Below, piece by piece: positions 34,096 through 42,831 of a DNA stretch of 64,000 nt. The DNA lies in assembly GCA_002389905.1 (NCBI GenBank), contig DGRE01000070.1, positions 90,268 through 154,267 of the forward strand, given 5' to 3'. Every line of letters begins with the position of its first letter. Position 1 is the stretch's first letter. Under the pieces are notes generated by a model. That model was not told the origin of the DNA. It made no database searches and was given only the letters and a program-made list of their open reading frames with translations. Source of the DNA: Hungatella sp. UBA4396. GTDB lineage: Bacteria > Bacillota > Clostridia > Lachnospirales > Lachnospiraceae. Made by a program: the position numbers and the translations under genes.

Positions 34096-34992
34096 TTGAA
34101 GTATATCAATGAGCTTTTAAAAGGGCTGATCATTGGTGCGGCAAACATACTTCCGGGAATCAGCGGAGGGGTGCTGGCTATTTCCATGGGAGTGTATGAT
34201 AAGATCATCCATGCGGTGAACCGTCTGTTTAAGGAGCCGGTAAAAAGCTTCCGGATTCTCCTTCCTTATGGAATCGGGGCTTTGGCTGGAATTGTGTTTC
34301 TCTCCCTGGCCTTTGAATATCTTTTTTATACATATCCCCTTCAGACGAAAATGGCGTTTCTGGGAATGATCGGCGGAGGGCTTCCTTCCCTGTTCCGGAA
34401 AGGATTTCCAAAAGGCGGAAAAGGCAAGATGGCGGGGCTGGTGGCCGCATGCCTGACCTGCGGGGCAGTGATTTTATTTACCTTTGCTGCTGAAAGGATG
34501 ATTACCGGCAGTCAGGGCGGAGCGGAAATGGCATCGGGAGCTGCCTGGCTTTCTTCGGGGACTTACTGGGTTCCTGTTTTATTCCTGATCGGCATGATTG
34601 GGGCAGCTACCATGGTAATTCCGGGAATCAGCGGTTCCATGATCATGATGATGCTGGGATTTTACGAGCCCATTCTCCAGACTAATAATGCCTGTATACG
34701 GGCTTTATCTGCTCTTGATTTTAACAGCCTATTTACCAATGGAATCGTGATGGTTCCATACTATGCCGGTCTTGCTGCTGGGATATTTTTATTTGCAAGG
34801 GTAGTGGAAGGGCTTTTAAGCCGCCATGAACAGAGGATGTACCAGGTTATTATGGGGCTGGTTTTTTCTTCACCTTTTGTCGTATTGTGGGATGTGACAT
34901 GGAACAGTGTCATGACTCACCAGATACTGGCGGGCATTTCTTTGAGCCTTCTTGGATATGTCTGTGCTGTAGGACTGGGCGGGGAAGGATAA
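34096..34992 (+). CDS. DUF368 membrane protein (undecaprenyl-phosphate translocase, PopT-like)
   Basis: 298 residues from a TTG start with AGGAGGA five bases upstream. About eight hydrophobic segments. Two copies of the family's re-entrant motif are clear: GAANILPGISGGVLA near residue 15 and TMVIPGISGSMIMMMLG near residue 175. DUF368 proteins were shown in other bacteria to return undecaprenyl phosphate across the membrane for reuse in wall and polysaccharide synthesis. That function is transferred by family only. Ends with a strong terminator. Confidence 0.9.
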   Translation: MKYINELLKGLIIGAANILPGISGGVLAISMGVYDKIIHAVNRLFKEPVKSFRILLPYGIGALAGIVFLSLAFEYLFYTYPLQTKMAFLGMIGGGLPSLFRKGFPKGGKGKMAGLVAACLTCGAVILFTFAAERMITGSQGGAEMASGAAWLSSGTYWVPVLFLIGMIGAATMVIPGISGSMIMMMLGFYEPILQTNNACIRALSALDFNSLFTNGIVMVPYYAGLAAGIFLFARVVEGLLSRHEQRMYQVIMGLVFSSPFVVLWDVTWNSVMTHQILAGISLSLLGYVCAVGLGGEG

Positions 34993-35000
34993 ATAAAAAG

Positions 35001-35039
35001 CCGCTAAAGGCCGATAATAACGGCCCTTAGCGGTTTTTT
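35001..35039 (+). terminator. Terminator after the DUF368 gene
   Basis: CCGCTAAAGGCCG / CGGCCCTTAGCGG with one mismatch, then TTTTTT. The opposite strand has AAAAAG before the stem, so it may also serve the convergent minus-strand gene. Confidence 0.93.
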
Positions 35040-35060
35040 CTATGGAGGTAATGATTGAAC

Positions 35061-36326
35061 CTAAGAATACTCCGCAATCCTGGTGATTCCCACATAGATA
35101 TGGGAAATCCGGTACCAGGTGGGAAAATCGATCACTCCGGTGGCCGGGAGCCCGAAGATGGTCTGGAACTCGCGGACTGCCTCTGCTGTTGCAGGGCCGA
35201 AGATTCCGTCGGCAGTGATCTGTGGGATGGCCGTATAAACACCGGCAATGGTACTGAGCTGATCCTGAACCTGCTGGACCTTTTCACCGCTGGAGCCTAA
35301 GGTCAGATTGTAGCCGGGCCAGGAGGAAGGAACGCCGGCGATCTGTTCCGCCGTGTTGATGTACATGTTGCTTCCGTAGAAATACCGGAGAATTTCAATG
35401 GCAGTGTATCCCTGTTCGCCCAGATTCTTGCTGCCCCACTGCGTCATCCAGTTTGGACACTGAACCCGGTTTCCGTCACAGTATTGGGTAAGTATGGGCT
35501 GCCTGACGCCTGGGCGGGATAAATAGCTGTTAAAAATTTCATCCACAACCTGGGCAATGCTTTCATAAATATTCCGTCCATGAATCCACTTATGATCAAA
35601 AGCAGTGGATGAAGTGATGGTAAAGTTATAGCCCTGATTCCTGTACCATTCCGTATAAACCCGGTTTAAGGTAAAGCTCATAATAGCCAGAACATTGGCA
35701 ATAATAGTCTCCCTGGGCCAGGTCGCATAAATTTCACTGGAGGCCACGTTTTTAATGTAATCCCGGTAGGGGACATAATAATTGGTGGCAGTGGGATCGG
35801 TGGGAACTCCGTCATGGACAATGACGGTCTGGGGAACCACAACCTGGCTTAATACGATTTCTCCGGTTTCTGCCACAGGCTTTATTTCGTCTTCCGCAAT
35901 TTTGGGAGGGTAGTATCCATAAAGTGTGTGGTCGGGAATGACAATGGGAACGTCAGGAGAAACTGCATCTGCAACGGGAATCATGCGCACCGGCTGGAGT
36001 GCCAGAGTTTCGGCCAGAATTTCCGTTCCCGAAATTACAACCGGCTCAAAGCCCTGGGCGCGGACCAGGAGAGAATATTCCGAATAAGGCTGAATAAGGC
36101 CCGGCGATAAGCTTAAGTCAATGGGAGGTGCAGACAAACTTACATTTTCCGTTTGTCCTGATACGTTTGTGGTAACCTGTTCCAGAATGCTTTGCGGTTC
36201 TCCTTTATAAGAAATGGATATTTCTGCACCCTGTATGGGAAAATTGCTTTCCGCAGAAACCACATCTACCTGAAGAAGCCCTGTAGAAGAATTTTGCTGT
36301 GCGGCCAGTGTCTTGCAGCGAATCAT
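35061..36326 (-). CDS. SpoIID-like protein with C-terminal peptidoglycan-binding domain
   Basis: 421 residues; ATG preceded by AAGGGGC on the minus strand. N-terminal part (about 1-120) is beta-rich and resembles a carboxypeptidase-regulatory-like domain. The middle (about 185-330) has the SpoIID-type opening YIKNVASSEIYATWPRETIIANVLAIMSFTLN, with TAFDHKWIHGRNIYES. The C-terminus (about 340-415) is a PG_binding_1 domain (LGSSGEKVQQVQDQL, DGIFGPATAEAVREFQTIFGLPATGVID). No signal peptide is visible. Such proteins in Clostridia are probably spore-cortex lytic or spore-morphogenesis factors; the exact activity is not established from sequence. Confidence 0.8.
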   Translation of the reverse strand: MIRCKTLAAQQNSSTGLLQVDVVSAESNFPIQGAEISISYKGEPQSILEQVTTNVSGQTENVSLSAPPIDLSLSPGLIQPYSEYSLLVRAQGFEPVVISGTEILAETLALQPVRMIPVADAVSPDVPIVIPDHTLYGYYPPKIAEDEIKPVAETGEIVLSQVVVPQTVIVHDGVPTDPTATNYYVPYRDYIKNVASSEIYATWPRETIIANVLAIMSFTLNRVYTEWYRNQGYNFTITSSTAFDHKWIHGRNIYESIAQVVDEIFNSYLSRPGVRQPILTQYCDGNRVQCPNWMTQWGSKNLGEQGYTAIEILRYFYGSNMYINTAEQIAGVPSSWPGYNLTLGSSGEKVQQVQDQLSTIAGVYTAIPQITADGIFGPATAEAVREFQTIFGLPATGVIDFPTWYRISHIYVGITRIAEYS

Positions 36327-36392
36327 AAAATGCCCCTTGTTTGAGATAATTATTATAAATATATTAAAGGGCAGTAGGAATGATTACAAAAG

Positions 36393-36422
36393 CCCTGCAG
36401 GATGGAAAATTATCCTGCAGGG
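36393..36422 (-). terminator. Hairpin between two minus-strand genes
   Basis: Perfect 10-bp stem CCCTGCAGGA / TCCTGCAGGG. On the minus strand it is followed by CTTTT. It likely ends the small gene at 36428 before the SpoIID-like gene. Confidence 0.65.
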
Positions 36423-36427
36423 AGCTT

Positions 36428-36643
36428 TTAGAAAAAGGAGTTTTTTGGTTCATGAAACATGGATTCTACATAGTTTCTCATTTCCTCGCGGCTTTCAATG
36501 GATCTGGCGCCGTTGACGATTCTGTTCCGCTCCGGTTCGGTCAGCCCTGCAAAACGGGCCAGAATGTCGGAATGCTGTGCCAGCTCCATGGTAAAACCAA
36601 TGGGCAGTTCGCTGTTATCAATCATCATCATCACCTCTTTCAT
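36428..36643 (-). CDS. Small conserved protein of unknown function
   Basis: 71 residues from ATG at 36643 (GGAG six bases upstream). The frame can be extended to a TTG at 36664, and a later start at the MMIDN methionines preceded by AGAGGTG is also possible. The core reads NSELPIGFTMELAQHSD, then LTEPERNRIVNGARSIESREEMRNYVESM: all helical, acidic, no membrane segment. I have seen similar small proteins in Lachnospiraceae but know no function. It is oriented with the SpoIID-like gene. Confidence 0.7.
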   Translation of the reverse strand: MKEVMMMIDNSELPIGFTMELAQHSDILARFAGLTEPERNRIVNGARSIESREEMRNYVESMFHEPKNSFF

Positions 36644-36787
36644 AGTCTGCTCCAATGATTCCAAAAGTATGCGTCAAAAGAAAGTGCCAGTTTGTTTTTG
36701 AATATTTATTCATTGTATTTAGTAAAATGGCTTAAAAATACATAGGATATGCATAAAAATATAGTAAAATAAATCTGCAGAAAATAG

Positions 36788-36816
36788 TTGAAAAATCTTC
36801 CGGGATCATGTATAAT
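36788..36816 (+). promoter_or_regulatory. carAB promoter
   Basis: TTGAAA, 17 bp, TATAAT, about 70 bases before the carA ATG. The AT-rich run upstream (36700-36780) could act as an UP element. I see no hairpin or terminator in the short leader. Confidence 0.85.
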
Positions 36817-36884
36817 CTATTCAATTTGGGCAGACTTAAGCAGACTCAAAAACCATACACTCAGAGAAAGGATGGATTTTGCGT

Positions 36885-37973
36885 ATGAAAGCTTTTTTGA
36901 TACTAGAAGACGGAACTGTTTTTACAGGGACCAGTATTGGTTCATCCCGGGAAGTAATCAGTGAAATCGTATTCAATACTTCCATGACCGGTTATTTAGA
37001 AGTTCTCACCGACCCCTCCTATGCGGGGCAGGCTGTTGTGATGACTTATCCCCTGATCGGTAATTACGGCATTTGTTATGAAGATATGGAGTCATTTAAA
37101 CCATGGCCGAAAGGCTTTCTTGTCAGAGAATTATCTAGAATTCCCAGCAATTTCAGATGCGGGGATACCATTCAGCATTTCTTAGAAGTATATGATATTC
37201 CAGGTATCAGCGGTATTGATACAAGAACCCTAACAAAAATTTTAAGAGAAAAAGGTACTATGAACGGCATGATTACAACCAATGAAGGTTTTGATCTTGA
37301 CGAAGTCATTGAACGTATGAAAAAATATTCTGTTGAAGGAGTTGTAAAAGCCACTACCTGCAAGGAAACCCATGTCCTTCCGGGAGAAGGGAAAAAGGTG
37401 GCCCTTTTGGATCTTGGAGCCAAGAAAAACATTGCCCGCTCCCTGCAGGAACGAGGCTGCCAGGTAACCGTGTATCCTGCATACACAAAAGCAGAGGAAA
37501 TTCTTTCTTCAAACCCTGACGGCATCATGCTTTCCAACGGCCCCGGCGATCCCAAGGAGTGTAAGGAAATCATTGAAGAAATTAAGAAGCTGTATCAGTC
37601 CGGTGTTCCCATTTTTGCCATCTGTCTGGGACACCAGCTTATGGCCCTGGCCACGGGAGCTGATACCCACAAGCTGAAATACGGCCACAGGGGAGGAAAC
37701 CATCCGGTAAAGGATTTGGAAACAGGACGGGTGTACATATCCTCCCAAAACCATGGTTATGTGGTGGATATGGACACAGTTGATCCGGCTGTTGCAGAGG
37801 CCGCATTTATAAACGTCAATGACGGGACCAATGAGGGCTTAAAATACAAAGGCAAAAACATATTTACCGTCCAGTACCACCCCGAAGCCTGTCCCGGCCC
37901 CCAGGATTCCAGTTACTTATTTGACCGTTTCTTGAAAATGATGGAGGTAGACGATCATGCCCAGAAATCATGA
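36885..37973 (+). CDS. carA: Carbamoyl-phosphate synthase small subunit
   Basis: 362 residues from ATG 36885 (GAAAGGATGG upstream; the in-frame TTG at 36879 is too close). Supplies ammonia from glutamine to CarB. N-terminal CPSase_sm domain (EDGTVFTGTSIG, FNTSMTGYLEVLTDPSYAGQ), then a class I glutaminase with the catalytic Cys in ICLGHQLMALA and His-Glu in QYHPEACPGP. It overlaps carB by 17 bases. Confidence 0.97.
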   Translation: MKAFLILEDGTVFTGTSIGSSREVISEIVFNTSMTGYLEVLTDPSYAGQAVVMTYPLIGNYGICYEDMESFKPWPKGFLVRELSRIPSNFRCGDTIQHFLEVYDIPGISGIDTRTLTKILREKGTMNGMITTNEGFDLDEVIERMKKYSVEGVVKATTCKETHVLPGEGKKVALLDLGAKKNIARSLQERGCQVTVYPAYTKAEEILSSNPDGIMLSNGPGDPKECKEIIEEIKKLYQSGVPIFAICLGHQLMALATGADTHKLKYGHRGGNHPVKDLETGRVYISSQNHGYVVDMDTVDPAVAEAAFINVNDGTNEGLKYKGKNIFTVQYHPEACPGPQDSSYLFDRFLKMMEVDDHAQKS

Positions 37974-40900
37974 TATAAAAAAGGTGCTGGTCCTTGGTTC
38001 AGGGCCTATCATCATCGGACAGGCAGCAGAATTTGACTATGCGGGAACCCAGGCCTGCCGCTCCCTGAGAGAAGAGGGAATTGAAGTCATTCTCTTAAAC
38101 TCCAACCCGGCAACCATTATGACGGATAAGGACATTGCGGATAAAGTATACATTGAACCTTTAACTCTGGAAACAGTGGAACAGCTGATCTTAAAGGAAA
38201 GGCCGGACAGCGTTCTCCCCACTTTAGGCGGTCAGGCAGGCTTAAACCTTGCCATGGAGCTGGAGGATGCCGGATTCTTAAAAGAGCATAATGTAAGGCT
38301 TATCGGAACAACCGCCCTCACCATTAAAAAGGCGGAAGACCGGGAAATGTTTAAAAATACCATGGAAAAGATCGGGGAGCCTGTAGCCCCTTCCGATATT
38401 GTAGAATGTGTGGAGGACGGCTTGCGGGTTGCCCAGGAAATCGGATATCCGGTGGTTCTCCGCCCGGCCTACACTTTAGGAGGCTCCGGAGGGGGAATTG
38501 CCAAGGACCCTGCCCAGTGCCGTGAAATCCTTGAAAACGGCCTCCGCCTTTCCCGTGTGGGGCAGGTTCTGGTGGAACGGTGCATCGCAGGCTGGAAGGA
38601 AATCGAATACGAGGTTATGCGGGACGGCGCAGGAAACGTGATCACCGTATGCAACATGGAAAACTTAGACCCGGTGGGAGTCCATACGGGAGACAGCATT
38701 GTGGTGGCCCCTTCCCAGACCTTGGGAGATAAGGAATACCAGATGCTGCGAACCTCTGCCCTTAGGATCATCAGCGAACTGGAAATCACCGGAGGCTGCA
38801 ACGTCCAGTATGCCCTTCACCCGGAAAGCTTTGAATACTGCGTCATTGAAGTAAATCCCCGTGTCAGCCGTTCCTCGGCCCTGGCTTCCAAGGCCACAGG
38901 CTATCCCATTGCCAAGGTTGCGGCCAAAATCGCCCTGGGATACCACTTGGACGAGATCAGAAACGGGGTCACAAAGAAAACCTATGCAAGCTTTGAACCC
39001 ATGCTGGATTACTGCGTGGTCAAGATGCCCCGCCTTCCCTTTGACAAATTTTTAAGTGCCAAACGGACCCTTGGAACCCAGATGAAGGCCACGGGAGAAG
39101 TTATGAGCATATGTCCCAGCTTTGAAGGGGGACTGATGAAGGCGATCCGCTCTCTGGAACAGCATGTGGACAGTCTGATGTCCTATGATTTTACGGGACT
39201 TTCCGATTATGAACTGACCCAGACCCTCCATCTGGTGGATGACAGAAGGATATGGGTCATTGCAGAGGCTTTGCGCCGGGGATTTGCCTACGAGACCATT
39301 CACCATATTACAAAGATTGATTTTTGGTTTATCGATAAGCTGGCAATTCTGGTGGAAATGGAGGCAGAGCTGAAAAAAGGACCTCTCACAGTTGAATTGT
39401 TAAAAGAAGCAAAAAGGCTGGAATTCCCGGACACGGTTATTTCCAGGCTTACCGGGATTCCTTCGGAGGAAATCCGCCGGATGAGAAAGGAAAACAGCAT
39501 CCTTGCGGCCTTTAAGATGGTGGATACCTGCGCAGCCGAATTTGCCGCTGAAACGCCTTACTATTACTCCTGCTTTGGTAGTGAAAATGAGGCGGAAAAA
39601 ACTTCTGGGAAAAAGAAGGTATTGGTCCTTGGGTCCGGTCCTATCCGCATCGGACAGGGAATTGAATTTGACTTTTGCTCGGTTCACAGCACATGGAGCT
39701 TCCGGAAGGAAGGCTATGAGACCATTATTGTCAACAACAATCCGGAAACAGTGAGCACGGATTTTGACATTGCGGATAAGCTGTACTTTGAACCTTTGAC
39801 TCCGGAAGATGTGGAAAGTATTGTGGACATGGAAAAACCGGACGGGGCAGTGGTTCAGTTCGGGGGCCAGACTGCCATTAAGCTGACGGAGGCCCTGATG
39901 AAGATGGGGGTTCCTATTCTGGGAACCGCGGCAGAAGATGTGGATGCAGCAGAAGACAGGGAGCTGTTTGATAAGATTTTAGAGGAATGCCAGATTCCAA
40001 GACCTGCAGGGCAGACCGTGTTTACGGCAGAAGAAGCCAAGGAAGCAGCCCGCACCTTAGGCTATCCGGTGCTGGTAAGGCCCTCCTACGTGCTGGGCGG
40101 ACAGGGAATGCAGATCGCCATATCGGATCAGGATGTAGATGAATTCATAGGAATTATCAATCAGATCGCTCAGGAACACCCCATTCTCGTGGATAAGTAC
40201 ATTGTGGGCAAGGAGATCGAGGTAGATGCGGTTTGTGACGGGGAAGACATTCTGATTCCGGGAATTATGGAGCATATTGAACGGGCAGGCGTCCACTCCG
40301 GTGACAGCATTTCCGTATATCCGGCTCAAAGCATCAGCCAAAAGACAAAGGATATTCTGGTGGAATACACCAGGAGGCTGGCAAGAGCCCTTCACGTCAA
40401 GGGAATGATCAACATTCAGTTTATTGTCAGCGGGGAAGACGTATATGTAATAGAAGTAAATCCCCGCTCCTCCAGAACCGTTCCCTATATCAGCAAGGTG
40501 ACCGGAATTCCCATTGTTCCCCTGGCGACTAAAGTCATCTGCGGACACTCCATTAAGGAACTGGGCTATGAGCCGGGCCTTCAGCCTGAGGCAGAGCATA
40601 TTGCCATTAAGATGCCTGTATTTTCCTTTGAAAAGATCAGGGGCGCTGACGTAAGCCTGGGACCGGAAATGAAATCCACAGGGGAGTGTCTGGGAATTGC
40701 AAAGACCTTTAACGAGGCACTTTATAAGGCGTTTGCAGGGGCAGGAGTCCGTCTGCCAAAGCATAAGAATATGATCATAACCGTAAGGGATTCCGATAAG
40801 GAAGAAGTCGTTGATATTGCCAGAAGATTTCAGGCCCAGGGCTATAAGATATTCTCCACCTCAGGTACCGCAAAGGTGTTAAATAAACATGGGGTCAAAG

Positions 40901-41160
40901 CCCTGCAGGTGCGGAAGCTGGAACAGGAATCTCCCAACCTGCTGGATTTGATCCTGGGTCATGAAATTGATTTGATCATCGATACGCCCCCTCAGGGAGC
41001 GGACAGAAGCAGGGACGGATTTGTGATCCGGAGAAATGCCATAGAAACCGGAGTGACCGTACTGACCTCCCTGGATACGGCTGCTGCTCTGGTGACCAGC
41101 ATGGAAAATAAATCAAAGGCAATGACCTTGATCGACATTGCCAAGGTGAAAGGCCTGTAA
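37957..41160 (+). CDS. carB: Carbamoyl-phosphate synthase large subunit
   Basis: 1067 residues, full length. Two ATP-grasp halves: the first opens with KKVLVLGSGPIIIGQAAEFDYAGTQACRSL, the second with KKVLVLGSGPIRIGQGIEFDFCSVHS near residue 550. The allosteric MGS-like domain is C-terminal (about 930-1067). Makes carbamoyl phosphate for arginine and pyrimidines. No pyr or arg genes are adjacent, so the role (general, arginine or pyrimidine) is not resolved by context. Its opening overlaps carA. Confidence 0.98.
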   Translation: MPRNHDIKKVLVLGSGPIIIGQAAEFDYAGTQACRSLREEGIEVILLNSNPATIMTDKDIADKVYIEPLTLETVEQLILKERPDSVLPTLGGQAGLNLAMELEDAGFLKEHNVRLIGTTALTIKKAEDREMFKNTMEKIGEPVAPSDIVECVEDGLRVAQEIGYPVVLRPAYTLGGSGGGIAKDPAQCREILENGLRLSRVGQVLVERCIAGWKEIEYEVMRDGAGNVITVCNMENLDPVGVHTGDSIVVAPSQTLGDKEYQMLRTSALRIISELEITGGCNVQYALHPESFEYCVIEVNPRVSRSSALASKATGYPIAKVAAKIALGYHLDEIRNGVTKKTYASFEPMLDYCVVKMPRLPFDKFLSAKRTLGTQMKATGEVMSICPSFEGGLMKAIRSLEQHVDSLMSYDFTGLSDYELTQTLHLVDDRRIWVIAEALRRGFAYETIHHITKIDFWFIDKLAILVEMEAELKKGPLTVELLKEAKRLEFPDTVISRLTGIPSEEIRRMRKENSILAAFKMVDTCAAEFAAETPYYYSCFGSENEAEKTSGKKKVLVLGSGPIRIGQGIEFDFCSVHSTWSFRKEGYETIIVNNNPETVSTDFDIADKLYFEPLTPEDVESIVDMEKPDGAVVQFGGQTAIKLTEALMKMGVPILGTAAEDVDAAEDRELFDKILEECQIPRPAGQTVFTAEEAKEAARTLGYPVLVRPSYVLGGQGMQIAISDQDVDEFIGIINQIAQEHPILVDKYIVGKEIEVDAVCDGEDILIPGIMEHIERAGVHSGDSISVYPAQSISQKTKDILVEYTRRLARALHVKGMINIQFIVSGEDVYVIEVNPRSSRTVPYISKVTGIPIVPLATKVICGHSIKELGYEPGLQPEAEHIAIKMPVFSFEKIRGADVSLGPEMKSTGECLGIAKTFNEALYKAFAGAGVRLPKHKNMIITVRDSDKEEVVDIARRFQAQGYKIFSTSGTAKVLNKHGVKALQVRKLEQESPNLLDLILGHEIDLIIDTPPQGADRSRDGFVIRRNAIETGVTVLTSLDTAAALVTSMENKSKAMTLIDIAKVKGL

Positions 41161-41175
41161 AGGAGTGAAAGATTT

Positions 41176-41481
41176 ATGGTATTTTACATCAACAAACAGG
41201 CGGTGGAAATCAAAGCCAGGTTTAAAAATGCGCCTCTCACCTCAGCCAACGAGGTGTGTTCGGCTCTTGGAATACTTTATAAGATTTACAATCTTCCTTT
41301 TCCCGGGAAAAAAGAAACGGTGAGTGAGATGAAAGCAGATTTTTTTGCCGCTGCCGGAGGAAGGCCTGCACCCTCAGAATTTGCCGCCAAAATCACAACC
41401 CTTCTTGACGGATACTATAAGGATGAGCCGGTGAAGGATGAGGTCTATAATTTGATGAAATACTGCTATGAGGAGCAATAA
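41176..41481 (+). CDS. Hypothetical protein downstream of carB
   Basis: 101 residues, ATG after AAAGGAGTG, 15 bp behind carB, so probably co-transcribed. Soluble and mixed alpha/beta; VFYINKQAVEIKARFKN at the N-terminus, then a helical segment (SANEVCSALGILYKIYN) and an acidic end (DGYYKDEPVKDEVYNLMKYCYEEQ). No motif I recognise. Standard base composition, good ribosome binding site and a following terminator support a real gene. Confidence 0.65.
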   Translation: MVFYINKQAVEIKARFKNAPLTSANEVCSALGILYKIYNLPFPGKKETVSEMKADFFAAAGGRPAPSEFAAKITTLLDGYYKDEPVKDEVYNLMKYCYEEQ

Positions 41482-41492
41482 ATTTAGCAAAA

Positions 41493-41528
41493 AGGACCGG
41501 AGCCCTGAAAAAACAGGCCCCCGGTCCT
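41493..41528. terminator. Bidirectional terminator between carB operon and cotJABC
   Basis: AGGACCGG / CCGGTCCT outer stem with GCCCTG / CAGGC inside. On the minus strand it is followed by TTTTT, so it is a good terminator for cotJC; on the plus strand the T-tract is weak. Confidence 0.8.
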
Positions 41529-41542
41529 CTTAAACTTTCCTG

Positions 41543-42160
41543 TTACATTGGTTTTTTAACAAACTGCTTGTCAAATTCAGGATTAAAATAATAAAAGTTC
41601 TTGGAATCCAGGTTGGATTTGATTTTTTCCATGGCCTCTCCGAACCGCTGGAAATGAACTACTTCCCTTGCCCGGAGAAACTTTAAAGGCTCCCGCACAT
41701 CGGGATTTGTGATAATACGGATCAGGTTGTCATAGGTGGTTCTTGCCTTTTGTTCTGCCGCAAGGTCCTCGGTTAAGTCTGCAATGGCATCTCCCTTGGA
41801 CTGGAATTCACAGGCGTTAAAGGGAACTCCTGCCGCAGCCGTAGGCCAGAGCGCGGTGGTATGATCCACATAATAAGCGTCAAAACCGGCTGTTTTGGCC
41901 TGTTCTGCAGTCAGGTTTTTCGTAAGCTGGTAAACGATGGCGCAGATCATTTCAAGATGTCCCAGCTCTTCTGTTCCAATATCCGTTAAAAGTCCTCCCA
42001 CTTCCTTGCATGGCATGGAATATCTTTGGGAAAGATACCGCATAGAGGCGGACAATTCTCCGTCAGGTCCGCCGAACTGGGTGATAATCAGGGACGCTGT
42101 TTTCGGGCAGGTTTCCTTGATGTTGACAGGAAACTGCAGTCTTTTTTCATAATTCCACAT
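41543..42160 (-). CDS. cotJC: Spore coat protein CotJC (manganese-catalase-like)
   Basis: 205 residues from the ATG at 42160, which has GGAAGGAGGTG upstream (a further in-frame ATG lies 21 bases earlier, inside that site). Ferritin-like four-helix protein with metal ligands in EELGHLEMI and EVVHFQRFGEAME; related to manganese catalases. In spores it is a coat-associated protein, possibly removing peroxide. Its ATG overlaps the cotJB stop (TAATG). Last gene of cotJABC. Confidence 0.95.
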   Translation of the reverse strand: MWNYEKRLQFPVNIKETCPKTASLIITQFGGPDGELSASMRYLSQRYSMPCKEVGGLLTDIGTEELGHLEMICAIVYQLTKNLTAEQAKTAGFDAYYVDHTTALWPTAAAGVPFNACEFQSKGDAIADLTEDLAAEQKARTTYDNLIRIITNPDVREPLKFLRAREVVHFQRFGEAMEKIKSNLDSKNFYYFNPEFDKQFVKKPM

Positions 42161-42456
42161 TATAAAGCACCTCCTTCCCATGGCATAGGGCCGTCACACC
42201 AGGTAAAATGCTTTTGTCCCCCGTAGTTTGTATGAGAGGCAGTCTTGTTGTTGGAATCGGGGCAGACACAGTCCATGGTGAGAGGTTCAAAATTTTCTCC
42301 ATAGGTTTTTAACAACTGTTTTCTCTGCATCATGGCCTGCTGAAAGGCAGATAATGCATTTTCATCCAGAGGATGAGTGTCTAAATAAAGGGTTAAATCA
42401 TTGACTGTAAAGCTGATTTCTGTAATTTGCTTTAAAAGAGTTTTTTGATCTGCCAT
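42160..42456 (-). CDS. cotJB: Spore coat protein CotJB
   Basis: 98 residues. Helical N-terminus (LLKQITEISFTVNDLTLYLDTHP), then NALSAFQQAMMQRKQLLKTYGENFEPLTMDC and the C-terminal WCDGPMPWEGGAL typical of CotJB. It overlaps cotJA by one base and cotJC by one base, a tightly coupled operon needed for CotJC assembly in the coat. Confidence 0.94.
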   Translation of the reverse strand: MADQKTLLKQITEISFTVNDLTLYLDTHPLDENALSAFQQAMMQRKQLLKTYGENFEPLTMDCVCPDSNNKTASHTNYGGQKHFTWCDGPMPWEGGAL

Positions 42457-42638
42457 TATTGTTCACCTCCCGAAGCAAAGAAAGGAAAATTAAGGCCCGG
42501 AAAAATAGTTCCGTGCTTTAAGGCTGTTGCAGGGTCATAAGGCTGCTCCCAGGTCTGGATCGGAACAGAGCAAATGGCCAAAGGCGACGGAGAAGGAGGA
42601 GATAAAGGGGCGGTGTTTTCTTTTGGTACTGATTTCAT
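42456..42638 (-). CDS. cotJA: Spore coat protein CotJA
   Basis: 60 residues, ATG after AAGGAG. Proline-rich N-terminus and the family core PIQTWEQPYDPATALKHGTIFPGLNFPF. First gene of the coat operon, expected to be under sporulation sigma-E control. Upstream on the minus strand I see only a loose sigma-E candidate (ATATATT with CATAATAA about 15 bp later), not good enough to annotate. Confidence 0.93.
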   Translation of the reverse strand: MKSVPKENTAPLSPPSPSPLAICSVPIQTWEQPYDPATALKHGTIFPGLNFPFFASGGEQ

Positions 42639-42831
42639 AATAATACTCCTTTCAGTGGTTGGCAGGGCTTTCTTTTTTTATTATGGTTAGAATCGTTTAA
42701 AATATATTGTAAAAATTCTCCCAGTCTGACCAGTCAGCGATATTGTAATAAATGGAAAAATGAAATATAATAAGTAGGCAGGCAATGATCCTGACAAAAG
42801 GTGGAAAAAATAAAGACGGGAGAGCAGAGCG

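Noticed and set aside
40057..40764. 235-residue open frame opposite carB
   Set aside because: Shadow of the highly conserved carB frame; composition of the predicted protein is implausible.
42650..42720. Sigma-E promoter for cotJA
   Set aside because: The closest match (ATATATT and CATAATAA on the minus strand) departs from consensus at several bases, so I did not annotate it although sigma-E control is expected.
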